Assembly (NCBI GenBank): GCA_005880165.1
Contig: VBJP01000143.1
Span: 1-5,441, forward strand
Origin: Chloroflexota bacterium
GTDB taxonomy: Bacteria > Chloroflexota > Limnocylindria > QHBO01
Direction of reading: 5' to 3'
DNA: 5,441 nt
In this document: positions 1-5,426 of the stretch, in pieces
How the letters are laid out: every line of letters starts with the position of its first letter
Numbering within the stretch: position 1 is the stretch's first letter
Notes under the pieces: model-generated
Told to the model about the DNA's origin: nothing
Seen by the model: only the letters and a program-made list of their open reading frames with translations
The model's database searches: none
Translations under genes and position numbers: made by a program

Positions 1-1
1 G

Positions 2-379
2 GACCATCCCAAGGTGGCGCAGCTGCGGGCTTGGGCGTCCGCGATCGGCGTCGCTCCCAACGACGTCCTGTTCGTCGGCGACGCGGTGCGCGACCCTGCG
101 ATCGCCGAGGCCGCGGGGGTCCGCTTCGTCGGGCTCTCCCGTCCCGGCCACCCGGATGCGTTCGCGGGGAGCGGCGTCCCCGTGGTGACGTCGCTCACCG
201 ACCTCGCCCGCCTCGTTGCGTACGCCCGCCGCTCGCCGCTCGCCGGTGACCGTCCAATCCCGGCCGGCGAGGTCGGCCCGGACGCGCCCGAGCCGTTAGT
301 AGCCCTCGCGACCGCACCATTCGAGGTTGCCGACCTCGTTGGCCCGCGCCAGTCGGCGGACGCCGTCGAGGAGACGTAG
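2..379 (+). CDS. HAD-superfamily hydrolase, C-terminal part (5' end outside window)
   Basis: The reading frame is already open at base 2 and stops at TAG 377-379, so only about 125 C-terminal residues are visible. Seen: a Lys near the start of the visible part (about residue 4), then GVAPNDVLFVGDAVRD (about residues 20-35), then AEAAGVRFVGL. The GDxxxD stretch is HAD motif IV, which binds the catalytic Mg2+, and the upstream Lys is a candidate motif III lysine. The nucleophile motif DxD and the cap lie off the left edge. The order Lys, GDAxxD, AGVRFVGL is typical of phosphoglycolate-phosphatase-like HADs that hydrolyse small phosphate esters in the cytoplasm; the substrate cannot be told. The last 45 or so residues, after TSLTDLARLV, are a low-information Pro/Ala-rich tail. 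A GTG at 14 is an internal codon, not the start. The gene converges on the minus-strand operon and is probably unrelated to it. Confidence 0.82.
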   Translation, partial: DHPKVAQLRAWASAIGVAPNDVLFVGDAVRDPAIAEAAGVRFVGLSRPGHPDAFAGSGVPVVTSLTDLARLVAYARRSPLAGDRPIPAGEVGPDAPEPLVALATAPFEVADLVGPRQSADAVEET

Positions 380-517
380 CGTCGTGGTGGAGCAGTTGGC
401 GACCTCGACGTGTCTGTGGACCTCGGGTCCCGTCCGAAGCGCCCAGGCGACCGCGGGACGTAGACGAACGAGCCGGCCGGGCAGCGAATTGACAAGGCAG
501 ACCATCGACCGCCTCAT
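296..517 (-). CDS. Doubtful small ORF, 73 aa, antisense to the HAD gene end
   Basis: A minus-strand frame from ATG 517 (alternative ATG 505) to TAA 296-298 could encode 73 residues. It has mostly G/C third positions across 380-500, outside the HAD gene, and a protein-like C-terminal half containing HVEVANCSTTTLRLLDGVRR. Against it: no recognisable ribosome binding site upstream of either ATG, no family I recognise, and an 84-nt tail-to-tail overlap with the HAD coding sequence. In this GC-rich DNA, open antisense frames are common. It could be a real hypothetical protein, the remnant of a longer gene, or chance. No function is proposed. Confidence 0.2.
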   Translation of the reverse strand: MRRSMVCLVNSLPGRLVRLRPAVAWALRTGPEVHRHVEVANCSTTTLRLLDGVRRLARANEVGNLEWCGREGY

Positions 518-651
518 CGGCAAGGTCAACCCACTGGTCGACGCCACCGCTTGGGTGTGTGCTGCCTTCTGGGGAAGAGTTCCCGTTGCGTGGAGGTGAG
601 CTGGTTTACTAGGTCGTAGCGAAGGCTGGCGCCCGGCGTGCTTCACGCGGC
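380..651. other. Convergent intergenic region, no confident gene
   Basis: This 272-nt stretch lies between the stop of the HAD gene (+) and the stop of the amidohydrolase gene (-), so no promoter is required here and terminators would be expected. I see no stem followed by a T-run on either strand. A 5-bp hairpin (GCGTG/CACGC, 636-648) sits just beyond the amidohydrolase stop but lacks a U-tract. Two protein-like frames cross the region: the doubtful minus-strand ORF entered separately, and a plus-strand tail at about 490-599 ending in AFWGRVPVAWR. Neither has a credible start or a family I can name; they may be decayed coding remnants. Confidence 0.6.
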
Positions 652-1878
652 TCAGACTCGCAGCGGCAGCCGGTAGAGCCGCGCGGCGTTGCCGGCCAGA
701 ATCGCCCCAGCCACCGGCTCGAGCTCGGCGTCGTCCATGCGATCGGCGCTGATCTCGGTCGTGAGCACCGTCGCCAACGCTTCGCGCCACAGGCGCATGC
801 CGCGCCAGTGCATCTCGGGATACGAGTGGCCGTCGGAGGCGGCAAGGAGCTTGGTCGCGGGGCACATCGCCAGCGCCTCAGCGATCATCCGCTCGGCTGC
901 GGCGCCTCCGAGCAGCGGGATGGCCAACGACAGGTCGAGATGGACCTGAGGGTAGATGCTGGCCAGGTAGGCGGCCTGCGCCACGAATGGATAGGAGTGC
1001 AGAAGGACAACCGGACAAGCCTCGGTGTCGGGGTCCCGGAGCAGCGCGCGTAGCAGCGTGGGGTCGGCTCGCGGCAGGTGAAGGTCGTCGTCTCCGAAGC
1101 CGGTGTGGAATTGCAGCGGCACGCTGCGCGCCGCCGCTAGCCGCGCGGCGGACCATACCACGTGGGCGATGAGGACCGGATCGTCGAGTCGCTCGGCCTG
1201 CGACGCACGGTCAAGCCGCCGCAGCGCCCCTGCCACGGCCCTGGCCGACGGCGCGGGCAACTCCAGACCGACGCGGTAGGCAGCGATGCTCTTGAAGCCA
1301 ACTATGCCGGCCGCCAACGCGGTCTCAAATCGCTCGGCCAGCTGGTCGCCGAAGGCGACCGCCCCGAGAGGGTGCGCGCTCGCTGTGGCGGCGAGCAGCT
1401 CTTGGGCGACCGACTCAATGCGCACGATGGCGTGCACCTGTCGACGTGCCGCCCGGGCGAAGGCCGCAACGCTGAGGGCGTGCGGGCCGCCGTAGCCGGT
1501 GTCGACCAACAGACCGACGATGCGCGCATCGTCGAACAGCCGACCAAGGTAGTCGTCGCCGCTACGCAGCTCTGTCGCGCGGCGGTCCAAGACCGCGGCC
1601 TCCAGTCGCGTCGGCGGCTCGGCCGCCACTCCTTGGAAGGCCGCCAGCGCGCGGAGGAACTCGCGGTAGCCGATCGAGGCAGGCACGTCGTCGTGCAGCG
1701 ACGCCGGATGTCGCCCCTCGCTGAAGCAGCGCCGCCAGTCCGGGTCGCCCGGCCCCGTCGATTGCCAATCGATAAGGGGCGCGTGGCAGTGCTGGTCAAT
1801 GGCTGGCAGCGCTGCGATTCGCTGCGCCGCCTCCTCGGCTGCCTGCTGCTCGCGGGAGCGACGAGGTGATCCCACCAT
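652..1878 (-). CDS. Amidohydrolase-2 family hydrolase (FluG N-domain-like)
   Basis: A 408-residue cytoplasmic TIM-barrel metal hydrolase of the amidohydrolase superfamily. The usual metal and catalytic residues can be picked out in order: the HxH strand as DQHCHA (28-33, His30 and His32), Lys196 in GFKSIAAYR (193-201), His258 in QFHTGFGD, His294 in LLHSYP and Asp349 in AASDG, then HSYPEMHW and a C-terminal GNAARLY (396-402). The FKSIAAYR and ASDxxxxPE stretches resemble the N-terminal domain of FluG/NodGS proteins and, more distantly, uronate isomerases. There is no signal peptide or membrane segment. It is the last gene of a minus-strand operon behind a GS-family ligase and a permease, 21 nt after the permease stop. 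ATG 1878 has only a weak GGGA-type Shine-Dalgarno; GTG is the second codon. Inferred role: hydrolysis of an amide or gamma-glutamyl-type intermediate made by the ligase; decarboxylase or isomerase activity is possible because the family is diverse. The family is secure, the substrate is not. Confidence 0.92.
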   Translation of the reverse strand: MVGSPRRSREQQAAEEAAQRIAALPAIDQHCHAPLIDWQSTGPGDPDWRRCFSEGRHPASLHDDVPASIGYREFLRALAAFQGVAAEPPTRLEAAVLDRRATELRSGDDYLGRLFDDARIVGLLVDTGYGGPHALSVAAFARAARRQVHAIVRIESVAQELLAATASAHPLGAVAFGDQLAERFETALAAGIVGFKSIAAYRVGLELPAPSARAVAGALRRLDRASQAERLDDPVLIAHVVWSAARLAAARSVPLQFHTGFGDDDLHLPRADPTLLRALLRDPDTEACPVVLLHSYPFVAQAAYLASIYPQVHLDLSLAIPLLGGAAAERMIAEALAMCPATKLLAASDGHSYPEMHWRGMRLWREALATVLTTEISADRMDDAELEPVAGAILAGNAARLYRLPLRV

Positions 1879-1879
1879 T

Positions 1880-1891
1880 GAGACCGGTCCC
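1880..1891. repeat. Short palindrome in the permease-amidohydrolase gap
   Basis: A perfect 8-bp palindrome GACCGGTC (1882-1889) extends to 12 bp with one mismatched pair (1880-1891). It occupies the place where a ribosome binding site for the amidohydrolase would be expected, only 1 nt from its ATG. It might form a small hairpin limiting initiation, or be chance in GC-rich DNA. Confidence 0.25.
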
Positions 1892-1899
1892 GTTGCGAC

Positions 1900-3447
1900 T
1901 TAGCCGGATCCCGGGCTGGCCTCGAGTTGGCCAGCCCGCTCCGAACGCTGGCCAAGCAAGTACAGGATCGCCCCCGCCACGAGCGACGCGGCGGCGATGC
2001 CGGCGATCCAGTAGAACCAGGCGCCGTAGGCGATCGTGGCCCCCAGAATCGTCAGGCTGCCACTATCGTTGGGGATCAGCGGCGTCCACGCTCCGCTCAG
2101 GGTGGCCACAATGCCGATGAAAGCGGCGAGGCCGCCGAGCAGGCTGCTGAGGTAGAAGATCGGTGGGTTGGCGAGCTTAGTGGCCTCGAACGCGCCGCTG
2201 AAGCGCCGGATGATGATCAGTACGTCGATGAACAGAATGACCATCGAGATGCACCAGATGACCGTCACCGCCGCCTGCAACACGTCATAGATCTTGGTCT
2301 GGACGTCGACCGGGCCGCCGCCGCCGAAGCCGATCGAGGGCAGGAGGTCGAAGGCCAGCAGGGTGAAGACGGCGGCCACCCCCGTCTGGACCCATACGGC
2401 GTTGTCGGGAACCTTGTTGGCGTTGACGTGGCTCATCGCGGCTGGAAGGCGGCGGTCGAGGCCGGAGACGAAGATGAGGCGCGCGAAGGAGTAGTTGTAG
2501 ACCACGGTGATGAAAAGGAAGAAGCCGGCGAGGATGAGCGCTACCAGCTTGCCGAGCCAATCGCCGAGGGCGATGCCCACCACCGACGCTACCGCCGTCA
2601 CTTGCGCCGAGCTGCCGTCGGCCGGCAAGACGACCATGATCCCGAAGGTAGCGAGCAGGTAGGCGGCCATGACGGCCAGCGATCCGAACAGCAGGTAGCG
2701 GGTGATCGCCCTGGCGTCCTTGATCTCGACGCCCATGTTGAGCGGCACTTCGACCCCCAATAGGGCGAGGATGACGAGGCCGAAGAAGGTCCAGTTGGTG
2801 AAGTTGAGGCCGGTCTTGGCACCCGGCGCGTAGGCGCCGAAGTCGAGCGGGTTAGTCACTGCAGCATGGCCACCGACCAGCCATACAACCCCCGCGAGAC
2901 CCATGAGCAGGATAGCCAGCCCATACAGTACGAACACCAGGTTGACGATGTTCTGGGTGAGGCGGAAGCGGAGGATGGAGAGCGCACCGGAGAGCACGAT
3001 GAACGCGGCAATCACGATCCCCTGGATGCGGATGTCGAGGGTGCCGATGCTGGTGGGGAACACGAAGCCCAAGAAGGAAAGCACGATCGTGCCGGTGGCG
3101 ACCATCACCAGCACCCCCGGCCACCACGCACAAAAGCCGGCGAAGAAGCCCCAGAAGCTGCCGAAGGCCTTGTTGGTCCACAGGTAGATGGAGCCCTCGC
3201 CGGGGAACATGCGGCCGAGCTGGCCGGTGACGATAGCTCCCGGAATAAGGAACACCAGGAAGCCCAGGATCCACCAGCCGAAGGCCGTCGGCCCGGCGCT
3301 CTGGATGACCGCGGCGTTGGTGATGAACAGGACGATGGCGACAAAGATCGCCACCATGTCGAAGGTGGTGAGAACCCTCGGTAGGATGCCGCCCGCGACG
3401 CGCTCCGAGATGAGTTGATCGTCGGCGGTCGATGTTGCTGCGGTCAT
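1900..3447 (-). CDS. APC-superfamily amino acid/amine permease
   Basis: A 515-residue integral membrane transporter of the amino acid-polyamine-organocation superfamily, close to the usual family length. About 12 hydrophobic helices can be placed: roughly 28-50, 55-75, 97-129, 141-158, 166-192, 217-236, 251-275, 288-317, 350-370, 388-412, 430-452 and 475-498, with short polar ends. Family landmarks are PGEGSIYLWTNKAFG (82-96) before helix 3, GVEVPLNMGVEIKDAR (231-246) at the helix 6 region where APC proteins contact substrate, and SFARLIFVSGLDRRLP (320-335), the conserved loop after helix 8. The chosen start is ATG 3447, preceded 7 nt away by AGAGGG. A GTG at 3513 in the same frame would add 22 residues and overlap the upstream ligase gene, with no better ribosome site. 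It lies 38 nt after the ligase stop and 21 nt before the amidohydrolase. Inferred role: uptake of the amine or amino acid that the ligase and hydrolase act on. Substrate identity is unknown. Confidence 0.94.
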   Translation of the reverse strand: MTAATSTADDQLISERVAGGILPRVLTTFDMVAIFVAIVLFITNAAVIQSAGPTAFGWWILGFLVFLIPGAIVTGQLGRMFPGEGSIYLWTNKAFGSFWGFFAGFCAWWPGVLVMVATGTIVLSFLGFVFPTSIGTLDIRIQGIVIAAFIVLSGALSILRFRLTQNIVNLVFVLYGLAILLMGLAGVVWLVGGHAAVTNPLDFGAYAPGAKTGLNFTNWTFFGLVILALLGVEVPLNMGVEIKDARAITRYLLFGSLAVMAAYLLATFGIMVVLPADGSSAQVTAVASVVGIALGDWLGKLVALILAGFFLFITVVYNYSFARLIFVSGLDRRLPAAMSHVNANKVPDNAVWVQTGVAAVFTLLAFDLLPSIGFGGGGPVDVQTKIYDVLQAAVTVIWCISMVILFIDVLIIIRRFSGAFEATKLANPPIFYLSSLLGGLAAFIGIVATLSGAWTPLIPNDSGSLTILGATIAYGAWFYWIAGIAAASLVAGAILYLLGQRSERAGQLEASPGSG

Positions 3448-3454
3448 GGTGTAA

Positions 3455-3460
3455 CCCTCT
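3455..3460 (-). promoter_or_regulatory. Ribosome binding site of the permease gene
   Basis: AGAGGG on the minus strand lies 7 nt upstream of ATG 3447. The same hexamer precedes the ligase ATG at 4874. It decides the permease start in favour of 3447 over the in-frame GTG 3513. Confidence 0.7.
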
Positions 3461-3485
3461 GTACTCACGGTTTCGACATTGACTC

Positions 3486-4874
3486 TCAGAAGCGCAGGGC
3501 GTGCTCGAAGCACTCGTAGGCGGCATCGTGTGCGCCGAAGCTGACCGCCTCCGAGCGCTTGACCGCAAGGTACGCCGACCGTCGCAGGGGGCCGAGCGCC
3601 TCCATCAGCACGTCGTCGCGCTCGAGCTCGTCCAGCGCGGCGTCCAGCGAGTTCGGCAGGCGCGCCACCCCGCGCCGCCGCCGCTCGCGCTCCGACAGAG
3701 TTGCGGGGTCGACATTCACCGGGTCGCCGGGGTCGAGCCGGCGCCGCATACCGTCCAGCCCGGCGTGGATCAGGCCGCCGAGCGCGAGGTACGGGTTCCC
3801 CGTGCTGTCACACGGCTTGAGCTCCAGGTTGGCGGACGCCTCGGCATGACCCCACATCGGCGAAGGAATGCGCAACGCCGCCTCACGGTTGTCGTCGCCA
3901 TAGCAGACGAAGGCGCTCGACCAGTGCTGCGGCTGCAGGCGCCGGTAGCTGTTGACGCTGCCGCAGGTTAGGGCCACGAGTGCGGGCAGGTGCGCGAGTA
4001 TGCCGCCGATGAAGTGATAGGCCAGCTCTGAGAGACCGTACCGGTCGCCGGCATCGAAGAATCGGTTTCGCTCCCCTGGTCCGCCATCGGGGCCGACCTC
4101 CCAGGCCGAGAAGTGGCAGTGCGCTCCATTCCCGGCCTGCTCGGCGAGCGGCTTGGGGGCCAGCGAAGCCCACAGACCGTGGCGCCAAGCCACGCTTCGG
4201 GCCGTCTCGCGGTACCAGACCTGCCGATCGGCCGCGGTCAGAGCAGGCCCATGATGTATCGAGAGCTCCTGTTGGCCGTGCCCGAGCTCGGGGTGATACA
4301 GCTCCACGACCATGCCCTGGGCTTCGAGCGCCCGCACGAAGTCGACGGCGAAGTCGTGGGCCATGGCGAAGCCGGTGCTCGAGAAGCAGAGGCTCTCATC
4401 GATCGGTATCAGCCGGCGCTCGCCGTCGGCATCGGTCTCACGGCGTGCGAGCAGAAACTCGGGCTCGAACGCCGCGCAAAGGGCAATCCCTTCGGCCGCG
4501 GCGGAGGCCACCGCCTCCTTGAGGAACGACCGCGGGCAGGCCTCCCACGGCTCGCCGTCCAGGCGCACCAGGTCGCTCAGCATCGCGGCGGCCCCGGGAG
4601 CATAGGGCAGGTCGACGTAGGTGTCCGGGTCGGGCACAATGCGGACCTCGCCCACGGGCCCCATGCCCTCGACCGATTGCAGCTCGTCGAGCATGTTCAT
4701 GGCCTGCATCGCCACGGTCAGCCCGATGCCGGTGGCCATGCGTTGCTCCAGGCTTGCGCGGCTGGTCGACTTGCCGCGGACAACCCCGCCGTGGTCGACG
4801 TATAGGAAGCGAATGAGATCCGCCGACGCATCGCCAGCTCGTGCGACGACTCGCCGTATGCCCTCGACGTCCAT
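3486..4874 (-). CDS. Type III glutamine-synthetase-family ligase, likely gamma-glutamyl-amine type
   Basis: A 462-residue GS-family protein. GS enzymes activate glutamate with ATP and join its gamma-carboxyl to an amine. Landmarks: N-terminal beta-grasp IRFLYVDHGGVVRGKS (21-36); metal ligands Glu137/Glu139 in FEPEF, Glu195 and Glu203 in ELGHGQQE, His252/His254 in GNGAHCHFS, and Glu351; NSYRRL (308-313, Arg312); DNREAALRIP (328-337, Arg330 and Arg335); ELKPCDSTGNPYLAL (351-365). Against enteric GS, aligned by eye, the ammonium-site residues are lost: Asp50 becomes Thr53 and Glu327 becomes Trp318. Arg359 becomes Lys353, and the adenylylation Tyr397 is not a Tyr. These changes match FluG-like and gamma-glutamyl-polyamine-type ligases rather than nitrogen-assimilating GlnA. 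ATG 4874 is preferred because AGAGGG lies 10 nt upstream and the N-terminus then has normal length; GTG 4919 would add 15 residues without a ribosome site. It is the first gene of the operon. The acceptor amine is unknown. Confidence 0.94.
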   Translation of the reverse strand: MDVEGIRRVVARAGDASADLIRFLYVDHGGVVRGKSTSRASLEQRMATGIGLTVAMQAMNMLDELQSVEGMGPVGEVRIVPDPDTYVDLPYAPGAAAMLSDLVRLDGEPWEACPRSFLKEAVASAAAEGIALCAAFEPEFLLARRETDADGERRLIPIDESLCFSSTGFAMAHDFAVDFVRALEAQGMVVELYHPELGHGQQELSIHHGPALTAADRQVWYRETARSVAWRHGLWASLAPKPLAEQAGNGAHCHFSAWEVGPDGGPGERNRFFDAGDRYGLSELAYHFIGGILAHLPALVALTCGSVNSYRRLQPQHWSSAFVCYGDDNREAALRIPSPMWGHAEASANLELKPCDSTGNPYLALGGLIHAGLDGMRRRLDPGDPVNVDPATLSERERRRRGVARLPNSLDAALDELERDDVLMEALGPLRRSAYLAVKRSEAVSFGAHDAAYECFEHALRF

Positions 4875-4884
4875 TGCGCCCACG

Positions 4885-4890
4885 CCCTCT
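4885..4890 (-). promoter_or_regulatory. Ribosome binding site of the ligase gene
   Basis: AGAGGG on the minus strand lies 10 nt before ATG 4874, identical to the hexamer before the permease gene. The spacing is slightly long. It supports ATG 4874 over GTG 4919, which has only a GAGGGA about 19 nt away. Confidence 0.55.
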
Positions 4891-4952
4891 GGATCGCGCT
4901 TGCCCTTTAGCCGTGCCACCCCGGCAGCGTTCGGGCTCCCTCGGCTGGCGTA

Positions 4953-4982
4953 GTCATATCATCCTGCCGCTCCCGCGAACAA
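4953..4982 (-). promoter_or_regulatory. Weak candidate sigma70-type promoter for the operon
   Basis: On the minus strand, TTGTTC (4977-4982) and TATGAC (4953-4958) are separated by 18 nt. TATGAC matches the -10 consensus at four of six positions and TTGTTC the -35 at three of six. A start about 7 nt downstream would give a leader of some 70 nt before ATG 4874. It is the best pair I see upstream of the operon, but the match is modest. Confidence 0.25.
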
Positions 4983-5031
4983 GGGGCACGCTGTGTCGCC
5001 TATGCCGATGGCTGCACCAAGCCTTCCATAA

Positions 5032-5047
5032 GGGGTTGGCCAGCCCC
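5032..5047. repeat. Imperfect 16-bp palindrome upstream of the operon
   Basis: GGGGTTGGCCAGCCCC reads as its own reverse complement except for one pair (5036/5043). It lies about 160 nt upstream of the ligase start and about 50 nt upstream of the candidate -35. A two-fold symmetric site here could bind a dimeric regulator; none is encoded in the window. Chance is possible given the base composition. Confidence 0.3.
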
Positions 5048-5222
5048 ATGCCTGACCGGGGCGCCCGCCCCCGAGAGAGGCCCTTCGGCGACGGTGGCGG
5101 CACCTCCCTTGCCTATTCTGGTGGTGAGGATCACGGTGCTCACCCCGTTGGCGCCAGCGGAGCCTCGTTCGGTGCGTAGCCGGTCACGCTACAATCCCAC
5201 CCGGAGCCGCTCGCACGAGGCC

Positions 5223-5283
5223 ACCTGATTCTGTTGGAATTTCGCGGCGGCACCTGACTACCTCCGGGGCTGGGTACCTGACT
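5223..5283 (+). repeat. Three short direct repeats ACCTGAYT
   Basis: ACCTGATT (5223-5230), ACCTGACT (5252-5259) and ACCTGACT (5276-5283) lie in the same orientation, 29 and 24 nt apart start to start. The last two are each followed by a CCGG-containing stretch. They end about 100 nt before the tRNA-Gln fragment. Short direct repeats at this distance from a tRNA attachment site are what arm-type integrase sites look like, but an 8-bp motif is weak evidence. Confidence 0.3.
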
Positions 5284-5380
5284 CCCCGGAAAACTGAAGA
5301 TGCGAGGACAGGGCATGGGCCCGGTCTGAGCACGAATCTCGACTGGCGGCGGGTCCGAGTAGCGCCCACGGCGGCGGTTA

Positions 5381-5426
5381 ACTCTGGATCAGGAGATCGA
5401 AGGTTCGAATCCTTCCGCCCCAGCCA
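5381..5426 (+). tRNA. tRNA-Gln (CTG) 3' portion; possible attachment-site half
   Basis: Seen: anticodon loop CTCTGGA (5382-5388, anticodon CTG at 5384-5386), 3' anticodon stem TCAGG, variable loop AGATC, a perfect T-arm GAAGG-TTCGAAT-CCTTC (5399-5415), 3' acceptor strand CGCCCCA (5416-5422), discriminator G and encoded CCA (5424-5426). An A72 expecting U1, G73 and a CTG anticodon together indicate glutamine. The 5' half does not fold: the expected TGGGGCG is absent. The best register (start near 5350, giving 77 nt) pairs only about 4 of 7 acceptor positions, and the anticodon stem pairs GTTAA with TCAGG at about 3 of 5. It is therefore either the 3' half left at one end of an element integrated into a tRNA-Gln gene, or a degenerate tRNA pseudogene. 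A functional tRNA is unlikely. Confidence 0.58.

Larger units (their letters stand above)
4983..5380. other. Non-coding stretch between operon promoter region and tRNA fragment
   Basis: About 400 nt without a convincing gene. Open frames here have no recognisable domains and no ribosome binding site. The stretch contains an imperfect 16-bp palindrome (5032-5047), an inverted repeat GGTGAG/CTCACC (5123-5144), a perfect 8-bp palindrome TGGCGCCA (5149-5156), an inverted repeat GTAGC/GCTAC (5176-5192) and three ACCTGAYT copies (5223-5283). No regulator gene for the operon is encoded here. Such a site-rich non-coding stretch beside a tRNA fragment would suit either an operator region or the end of an integrated element. 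Confidence 0.5.

Noticed and set aside
636..648. Hairpin GCGTG-CTT-CACGC after the amidohydrolase stop as a terminator
   Set aside because: Only 5 bp, with no T-run following on the minus strand.
1162..1869. Long plus-strand open frame opposite the amidohydrolase
   Set aside because: Antisense shadow of a gene with clear family motifs; Arg/Gly-rich, low-complexity translation with no domain.
1927..2763. 278-codon plus-strand frame opposite the permease
   Set aside because: Its translation is an Asp/Glu/Arg/Gly-rich artefact of reading hydrophobic codons backwards; the minus strand has a clear 12-helix transporter.
3448..3513. Upstream GTG start (3513) for the permease
   Set aside because: It would overlap the ligase end, whereas ATG 3447 has AGAGGG at 7 nt.
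4113..4805. 230-codon plus-strand frame opposite the ligase
   Set aside because: Shadow of the GS-family gene, whose conserved motifs are all on the minus strand.
4875..4919. Upstream GTG start (4919) for the ligase
   Set aside because: No ribosome site at useful spacing and an extra 15-residue basic stretch not expected in the family; ATG 4874 has AGAGGG 10 nt upstream.
4841..5179. Plus-strand open frame of about 112 codons spanning the ligase start and upstream region
   Set aside because: No ribosome site or recognisable domain; it overlaps the ligase N-terminus antisense and is Pro/Gly/Arg-rich.
5190..5195. TACAAT as a plus-strand -10 element
   Set aside because: Good hexamer match, but no -35 at 16-18 nt and no plus-strand gene downstream except the incomplete tRNA.
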